Origin: Branchiostoma floridae
Lineage: Eukaryota; Chordata; Leptocardii; Amphioxiformes; Branchiostomatidae
Length of the DNA stretch: 64,000 nt
Direction: 5' to 3'
Assembly (NCBI RefSeq): GCF_000003815.2
Contig: NC_049997.1
Coordinates: 14,484,666-14,548,665 of the forward strand
Shown: positions 26,601-35,600 of the stretch, in pieces
How positions within the stretch are numbered: the stretch's first letter is position 1
Layout: each line of letters starts with the position of its first letter
Program-made: the position numbers and the translations under genes
Notes under the pieces: generated by a model
What the model saw: only the letters and a program-made list of their open reading frames with translations
What the model was told of the DNA's origin: nothing
Databases searched by the model: none

Positions 26601-29600
26601 AATGGATGTCATAGATGTCAACTCAGTCAATATATCTCCTAAACAACAGCTGAAGAATACGAAAGACAAGCAATGGAAATACGATCAACAGGTATTCGAT
26701 TCTAGTAGGCTAAAAAGATTGCATGATTAAGAGGCACGTAGTCATTTAGTATTGGCATGAGAGATTATCACAGAAGGGGTTCCTGTACTTGTCTGGGAAC
26801 AGTGCATGAAACTCTTGCATAATTTCCACTGTTTTATCTTAGAATTCTTTAATCTAAGACAATATAGGTTGTGTTTCGTTGGACTTTGCATAAACTGAGT
26901 TTGTATCCCTCAATATGGCCTAAATGTGTAAATAGGAGCATGCGTCCACTCGTACATTTCAATTTTGTAGACAATGGATAAACGCAATTAATTCCAGCAC
27001 TGGAAGTTTAGTTTTATTTGTCTTATCATTTACTAGATTTAGTCGTAATACTGTGAACTATTTCATACAGCTTCGTAACGCAGGACTGTCTTTGGGACAA
27101 ACTATGGAACGAACAGCCAATAGTCTTCTGGACATCTTGCCAGACACCAAAGACTACATGAAGGCATTTGAAAAAGATGACGTCACTGTTGCGGTTGCAA
27201 GGTCCACTAGGAAAGATATAATACTTCAGAGTCGTCAAGTTAACGTGTCAGCATTTCCCACACACTGTAATATAGAAGGGGGTACAGATGCCAAGGTTAG
27301 TGGTCATGCTATTCTCTTCGTTTGCATTCCATGCAACTACGTTTCATTCAGTTCCAATATAACGTTATTGATAATTCTAGAAATAAGAACAATGGTTAAT
27401 GGTACCGGTAGAATAACGATAAGATATGCAGGCAAACGATAAAAAAACATTGTCTATTATCGTGAGTACTTGAAATACCAATTAAATATCAGCTTAGGTA
27501 CTATCTTAACCCTATTCAGACCGGGGGGGGGGGCTTTTGAGGCCTGCGCCAACTTCGATGTTCTATAACGCCAGAACGCCTTACGCTAAAGCCACCAAAT
27601 TTGGCGAGTTTTCCTAAAATATTGTTGGCAACAATTTTACGAAGTTTGACAAATTTTCCATTTTTTCGTGTTGCCATGGCAACCGTTTGCTGACAGGCAA
27701 TTTTGCCAAAAATCACTATTTTTGGTTCTAACAATGTATTTTTCACATCTATTTGCTATATTACTGCTATTTTGTTACATAAATAAAATCTTATATTATT
27801 TAGCATATCTTTCATAATTATATATGCATAAATTATGCTAATTTGATGACGTCATCAGCCCAAAATCCAAGATGGCGGACCGTATGGCCACATCAAGAAT
27901 ATCAAGCTAATTATCCCTTAAAATTTGTAACTACCTGGTATTTTTTCATCATAAACCATCTAAATGAATTAATTTAGTCTATTTCCATTGCCCTTTGTGA
28001 TTATTTGTTGCAAAAAAGGGAGTTTGAAAAATTCAAGGTAGTGGATATAATATAGCGGAGCCTAACTCGTATCTTAGGTGTGCATGACGTCATTTTATGA
28101 CGTCATTATGACGTCATCGATGTTGCTATTGGCAATACCAGTCGTAATACAAATTTTTATTCTGTTATCTGCACTTGTTGTTACATTTTTGTAGTATAAC
28201 TTGAAGTTGTCTGAGAATACCCTTTTTTCATGGGTCCGGCCAATATGATCAAATTGATGACGTCATAATTACGTCATCTTACGTCAACGTAACATCAAAC
28301 GTCAAATACTCGTCAGATATTATGTCGATATCATGTCCTGAACATTTGGTGGCCCTATGGCACGTCGTTCAAGAGTTAGAGGACTTCAAAGTGGAGGGCC
28401 TCAAAAGCCCCCCCCCCCCCGGTCCAGGGATGACCAAAAAAGCCCGGTCTGAATAGGGTTAAGATAACGCCATTCATCATTTAGTGAATGGAAAAATTAG
28501 GACTTTCATATTGACTATACAGTTGGTAATGTAATGTGTTTAAGAAATATTTTTGGTCATTTTACCGCAAGACTGTTAAAATAATCATGCCGTTGTCTGT
28601 TATAGATGATTGTGATGAAGAAAAACTTGTTTTCATGGAATGCCTCTACGTTTGGGGAAAACGTCACCACGCCCGTGACTATGTTTTCGTGGGGATCCCA
28701 GCGCTTTGACCACAACTGCTCTGTGCAGCTGAACCTCTCCCATCCTATAGCAATCGAAAATATAGAAGACCCAAGACGTCAAAAACGTGACCTTCAGGAG
28801 CGTGGTCTTGTTGGTGCACAGTTTGCTCTGGGCGGCATTGTCGTTGGACAAAACAGCAACGAGACGATGGTTTTATATGCATTTGATGTACCAGCCGTTA
28901 CTGCTGTTGTTGTGATGCAGTTATCGTGGTGGGATCACGCCGCTGCCTTCCGTGTCTTCTTCCGTTACGACACGCCACCAACAGAGCAGCTTTATGACGA
29001 CAGGATGGTAGTTGAGGAGGAAGATGCTGTTCTGGCTTGGCGTCGAGGCACAAACAGCGTGCGAAAATTTGTCCCAAATATCACGAAACGACGGGGGAGA
29101 CTTTATGTTGGGGTACAAAAAGCAGGTAACTTATCAAACATTTCGATGTAATTTTTATTTTTAATGTCGAAGCAAGAATGTATACAACTTTTACAAGGCA
29201 AATCCAACACTTCACTGTAATGATAAAAATTGACCATTGTGACAAAAACTATACAGTTTCATCATTTTAACCTTTTCTGAGTTGACTGTCAGTTTGCTTT
29301 TAAAAATTTCGTATGTGGAAGATTAAATGCGATTATGAAAAATGTCAACGTCTCTCTTTAGAATCTGACAGCCTTTTGCAAACGGCACTTTCGCCCAAAG
29401 ACTTCGTACTTCAGGCATCAGCAGTTAGCTGTCTTAACTGGGATCATACATTCGAGAAGTGGCAAGACGTAGGCTGTGGGGTAAGGTTCAAGGATTTGAT
29501 CCTGACCCATGTGTGAAAAATATGTGTACTGCTGTCTTGAACAGTGACAGTAATTGCAGTTGTCTTGGTTATATCTTTATTGGAGAGTATGGCGGTCCAA

Positions 29601-32600
29601 CGTAGAGAAGTAAGCACTTGCAGTTCTTAGTCTGTAGTACGTTTTCTGTTCAAAATTATAACGTCCGTCTACAGCTATCACTTCATCCTTTTTATTTAAA
29701 CTTTAAGATATGCTTTCATCTATATCAGGTTGGCGTGGATCCATTTGATAGTACCTTCAGATGTAACTGCGACGTTCCCAAGCCGAAGGCTGTCATTGGC
29801 GGCTCCTTGCACGCCCTTCCAAATACTATCGAATTGGACGACATCTTCAAAGATCCCAGCATCCTTAATGACAACAACCTCGTTTACTACACGGTTATTT
29901 GCGAGTGGGCTCTCTACTTGGTGTTAATGATTATACTCAACGTAGACTTTCAGCGTTTTCGAGTAAGTACATCTTCTTCGTACCATGCCCCTTAATTGGC
30001 ACATTATCATTTCTGCAGCTGAATAAAGTTTGTCTAGTTGGTGTGTATAGTTCTACATTCTCATTATTCCTCTCTTTTGTACCAGGAGAAAACGACTGAC
30101 AAATCATCAACTAACGGAAGTAAGAAGCAGTTACCACAGCTGTCCGTCCTCCCCTCGGACAGGATGCCAGCCCCACATCTCTACCAGATCACCGTCACCA
30201 CCGGATCCATGCTTGGTGCCGGTACCTCGGCACGGATCGGGTTACAGGTATTCGGATCAAAGAGTAAAACCGCAATCAAGATGATCAATCCGGACGGAGA
30301 AGTAAGTATGATCCACTTTCGTTTGATGTACAATTCCAACTCTAGCATTCGTTTTGCACTTACCTTATTGGCTTGTGTGTGTGTTATTTTCTCAAACTCT
30401 TTCACTAAACTTCCACTTCTTGTTCTGTTAAAGGCAAAGGGTACAGATGATCAAACATAAGTTATTTATAGAATTAGCGCCTTGAAAACGTTTCAAACAC
30501 CGCTGCCATGTGTTGTACAGTCTTTGTCCCGAGGTGGTACTCATGACGTCATCATGCCCCTGAAGACGTCACTAGGACATCTGGAACTGCTGCATATCTG
30601 GCACGACAACACCGGTGTTGACGAAACTTCGTGGTTTCTGAGGGATATCATTGTCAAGGACCTACAGACGAAGGAAGTGTAAGATTCAAACAATGACCAC
30701 CTTATTTTCGTGATGGGGCCTAAGGGTGTATCAATTTAAGCCTATGTCTACAGAATACATGGATTTTTATGTTTTCATTCAAATGGCTGAAATCAGACAA
30801 ATCGTGGTTGTACAGACTAGTCAATTGTTTTGGTCCAAACTGTCTTATAATTTAAGTTAAAAGTCATCCCCAAACCACACAGTGTATGGAGGTATATAAT
30901 TCACATAGTGTGGTTTATAGAAGGATGTCACTGTATAATACACATCAATAAATCTCACTTTTAAATTCATCAACGTTTGACTATACCAATCGTTCTTGTT
31001 GACAAATGATGTGATAATCAAATGATGAAAGACTTCACATCCGATTGATTGATTTATCTTACACAGTTATCAGTTTATTTGCTACGACTGGTTGTCTGAA
31101 GACCGAGGCGACTTCCAGATTCAGAAAGTTCTGCATGTGGCGACCCGGGAACAATTGGGATGCTTCAGTAGCCAGTTCCGAGAGAACGCGGACGCAATGT
31201 TCTACGATCAGCACTTGTGGACATCTCCTTTCGTGTCACCTGAAGGTATTTTTTACGTTGGTGGTTAAGTATGTTTTACTTTGTCTTTCTTCATCTGATA
31301 TACTGCAACATTTTCAGAACAATCGCTTCAAACCGTAATGTAGGTCAAGCTGTTGAAATTGACCATACCTGGCAGTAAACTATTTGCACTGAAGGCAATG
31401 GAATATTTACTAAAAGGTATATGTTGCATTAAACTCGTTTCAAATCAATTTTAGGATCCAGTTTCACCAAGTCAGAACGTCTATCTTGCTGCTGTGCTGT
31501 TTTCAACAGCATCATGTTGTCCAACGCCATGTGGTACAAGAGTGACGAGGGCTTTGTGACCAAGAACACCGTGTTTGACCTTGGATTTGTACAGATCACC
31601 TTACAAGTAAGGGAACCGTCTAGTTCTAAACCTCCTACCTCAATCCCGACAACATATGCTGACGCAAATAAACATTCCATTATGAATTCACACTTTTGCT
31701 TTATGTATTTTTGTAACCAAGGAGCTGTACGTGAGTCTCATGACAGTTGTCATGGTGCTACCTGTTGTCCTGGTACCGGCTAGACTGTTCCGGGTGGAGG
31801 TACCAACTTCAATAACAGCTCCGGGAATACGTCGTACTTCCAAATATGGTATACATGTATATAGTTCTTCAACGTATTGTCTAAGTTTTGATATTCCTTT
31901 ACAATATCCAATGTATGGAAGGTGTCTCATCCAGAAAATAATCTTACCGTTTTCAAATAATTGTTTCTCTCTTTTAAGAACGATAAGTATTTTTATTTAT
32001 CCCCTTAGGGTTATTAAAAGGTGTACTGTCCCGATGGTCGAAGTACGTGGCGTGGTTTCTCGTGGTGATGGTTTCCATCCTCTCGTCCTTCTTTGTGATC
32101 CTGTACAGTCTAGAATGGGGTAGAGAGAAGAGCGAGGCTTGGCTAAAGGCCTTCTTCTTTTCTTTCGGTTTGTCAAGCATCATCGCCGAAACTGCCGAGG
32201 TAAATTGTTTGTTTCTGTTTCCTTCTGTTAACCAATTTCTGTCGCTCCGCTGCATCCTAGTATCTTAAATTCTTGCATCGTACAGCTAATGACTAACTTA
32301 TTGACGATACGTGTATACCAACAGATATTGTTCCTGGCGACTCTTTTTGCCTTGATTTGTAACCAGAGGTCTTCCAACAAGCAGAAGACATACAATATCA
32401 AGGAAAAAGACCTCCATCTTCACCTTTATGATCACAAAGGTAAACCACGACACTTTCACAGCACATTGACGGTTCTTTGTTTCAAAAAACAACAGCGGTT
32501 AATCAGTAAGAATCTTTTTGCCTGGAAATATTAAAGAAATACAGTAGCTTGTGTTCTAATCAAAGTCCTATTTACGACGTTGACCCTTTCAGCTCCCGTA

Positions 32601-35600
32601 AAAGTGTATCCACCTGGTGCTGCATCTACAGAAAGGATGAAAGTCAAAAATCAACAACGACGAAAGTTTTTCTTCGTCATGAAGGAGTACGTTCTCCTGT
32701 TCCTGTTTGTTGTGGTTCTGTTCTTCATCAGCCATCACGACAAAGACCCGTTTGCTTTCAACGCATCGCAGACGTTGCACGACACTGTTCTAGAAGATCA
32801 CGATTCGGTAGGTCATTTTCAATTCACCATGTTCAATCAAGAGCACTGCTAGATCTAAGGACAAATGTCACTGATCTTCATAATGGAACCATAATTTATG
32901 AATGAATGATTTCTTGGCATCTTTTGAGAACGTGTTCTTATTCGTAGTCAGTCACCTTCTCCCCAAAGCTTCTGTGAACCCATTGGAATCATGATGCATG
33001 ATGAACTTTGAAAAGAAATTGTTATCTGTTAACATCTTTAAACATGCTTCATTGAATGTATTTACTCTGCGTCTTGCAACTTTACAGATCACCACTGCTG
33101 ACGAGTTCTGGACATGGACTGAGGAGATCCTCCTGCCTGTTTTGTACCCGTCGTTCTGGTACAATGGGTGGAAGATGAAGTATCTGGACCGACAGTTTCC
33201 TCTTTATACTGAAGCATTTAGAATTGGCCCACCGCGACTTACTCAGTTTAGGAAGGCACCAGGTAAGAATCATGACCTCTTCTCTATTATCGTACATAAT
33301 TACTTTCATTTCGATGAACTCCTTTCTTTTTACTCTTTCAAGCCCTTTTTTTATAAACTGTTTAAATGTAATTGTCTTAGATATCGTCTCTACTTTTGAA
33401 TCAAGTGTAACAATGTCACAACTAAACCGACCAACCAAACCTTTGTTGTCACAGTAGAAAGTACACGAGCTTTTAAGCAGTAGGATAATTCTGTGCAGGT
33501 TCATTTTCAGTTCTATAAATTGCATAAGCTTCCTATAGATGCATTTGTCTTTTAAGAAAGAATTTCCTGTTGCATAATTTAAAGTTTTGGTACTCCATTC
33601 AGATGACATGGCAACAGACCTCCCTGAAAATGGATGGATGGTTGAAACTGGAGACGGTAAATCCGCATGTTGGAAGTTCAATGTCACCGGCGTGATGTCA
33701 AACAACTCAGGCTGTTCCGCAGAACACTCCATGGAACTCCCAACTCTCCTGGGTTTGGCGACAGCAATATTCTCCGACCTTCGGGATAACAAGTGGATCG
33801 ACAAATACACAGATTACCTGGTTCTGGATCTGTCGCTATACTACCCAGCACAAAAACTGTTCAGTAGTCTGAGACTGACCGTAAAGCAGGAAGATGTGGG
33901 ACATCTTTCAACATCAGCATCTTTTGCAACACACAGGCTTTTCCAGTACGAAAATGACTCTGATATGGTCGCTTTGTTTTCCTATATCCTCTTTATGTTG
34001 TTATTCTTGGTTAATATCATCAAAGAAGCGACCACAATGAAGAAGGAGGGAAGGAAGTTCTTCAGTTCTATGTGGAACATCTTTGCTTTTGCGAGCATAA
34101 TTGGATCTGCAGCTGTCATCGGTATCTTTGGAATAAGGTACCACTCTGCATCTGCAGCACTGGCAAAGTTGGTCGAGGCAACAGGTACATTGTTGCAGAT
34201 TGTCGCATTATACATATTCAGAGATTGTAGCTTATGAATTTGAATATGAATTCTTTCTTGATTACAATGAAACATGCCATAATTGGGGAAAATGCTTCTT
34301 GAAGTGCATGTTGTCGGCTTCTATCGTAATCTGGGCGTTAGATGAATTACCTCCGGTTGATCGTATGTCAACTATGAATTTTACAGCAACAAAGAAACAA
34401 ACCAATTACCATCTCTCATATTTGCATCTCTTCTTTTGTAGGCGAACTTGGAATAGATCGTTTTGTCGACTTGAGCTCACCCTTCTGGTGGGATGAAGTT
34501 TTCAAGACCGTGCTTGCCATTGTACTGTTCATCACTACACTGACGTTACTGCGAGTTTTCCGCTTCAGCAAGACCATCGCCAGTTTCATCGCCCTGCCAG
34601 GCGCCATGAAGAACGACTTGGTCGGCTTCTCAATCATAACGGCCATAGCCTTCATGGCTTTCAGCTGCTCAGGTAAGAGGTGCTTCCCCTCATTTTAATG
34701 ACTGTGACAGGGTTATAACGTTACTGTATATTCCTTGCCTAAATGGACTGGACCTTCTTGGTCCTTAGAGAAGGTAGAATGACGTAGGTCAATGGTACTT
34801 TTCAACATAGATTAAAACACCGACGTCGTATTTTACTTAGAACTTTGTAATTGATGACGTAAGACATTTCCTATATTTATTACAGGGATGCTGGTGTTTG
34901 GGACTCATATGAAGGCATACACCAATGTGTTGCACACCAACTTTGCCTTATTTGAGATGTTATTGGGAAGGTATGTATTGTCGTCATTGCCTCATTTTAA
35001 CATGTTTTTTTGTGTTTACATTGCACATAAAGCTATTACGAAGTGAAGATAAATGGCAGGGGAAGGGTACTCCTTAATAAATTTTCCTATAAGCAACTTT
35101 TTAAAAAATCAGCAACATGTTTTATATCACACATAAAGCTATTGTATGTGAAAATAGATTCCGTGGGAGGGGGGTAGATAAATTTTCCTAGCTTCTATGA
35201 GCAACCTTTTGACTTGAGGGTCATGTTCTACAGGTTCTTTGCCGAGGAAATCTTAGAATCGAACCGATATATCGGCCCGATCTTCTTCACTTTCTTCATG
35301 ATACTCATCTTCATACTACTCGTCAACTTCCTGGTGACCATCATCTGTGATGCCATTGCTACTGGTGTCTACGCTGCGGATGAACATGACCAAGAACTGG
35401 CTGACTACATCTGGAGAAGTTTCCAGAGAGTCTTTGGGATTCATGTCCCTCCACCGAAGGATGTAATATCAGGTAACTAATCTCTACAGGACAGTTTATC
35501 TGTGTTGGTAGAAGTGAATGTGAAGCACATTCGAAATCTTGAATCTAATCACGACGACAATGGCACATGCTCAAAATTTCAACTGTGAAACTCTAGTCTT

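Noticed and set aside
33082-33810. 242-residue open frame on the minus strand
   Set aside because: It lies opposite the TOP-domain exons and spans the intron between them; no family resemblance.
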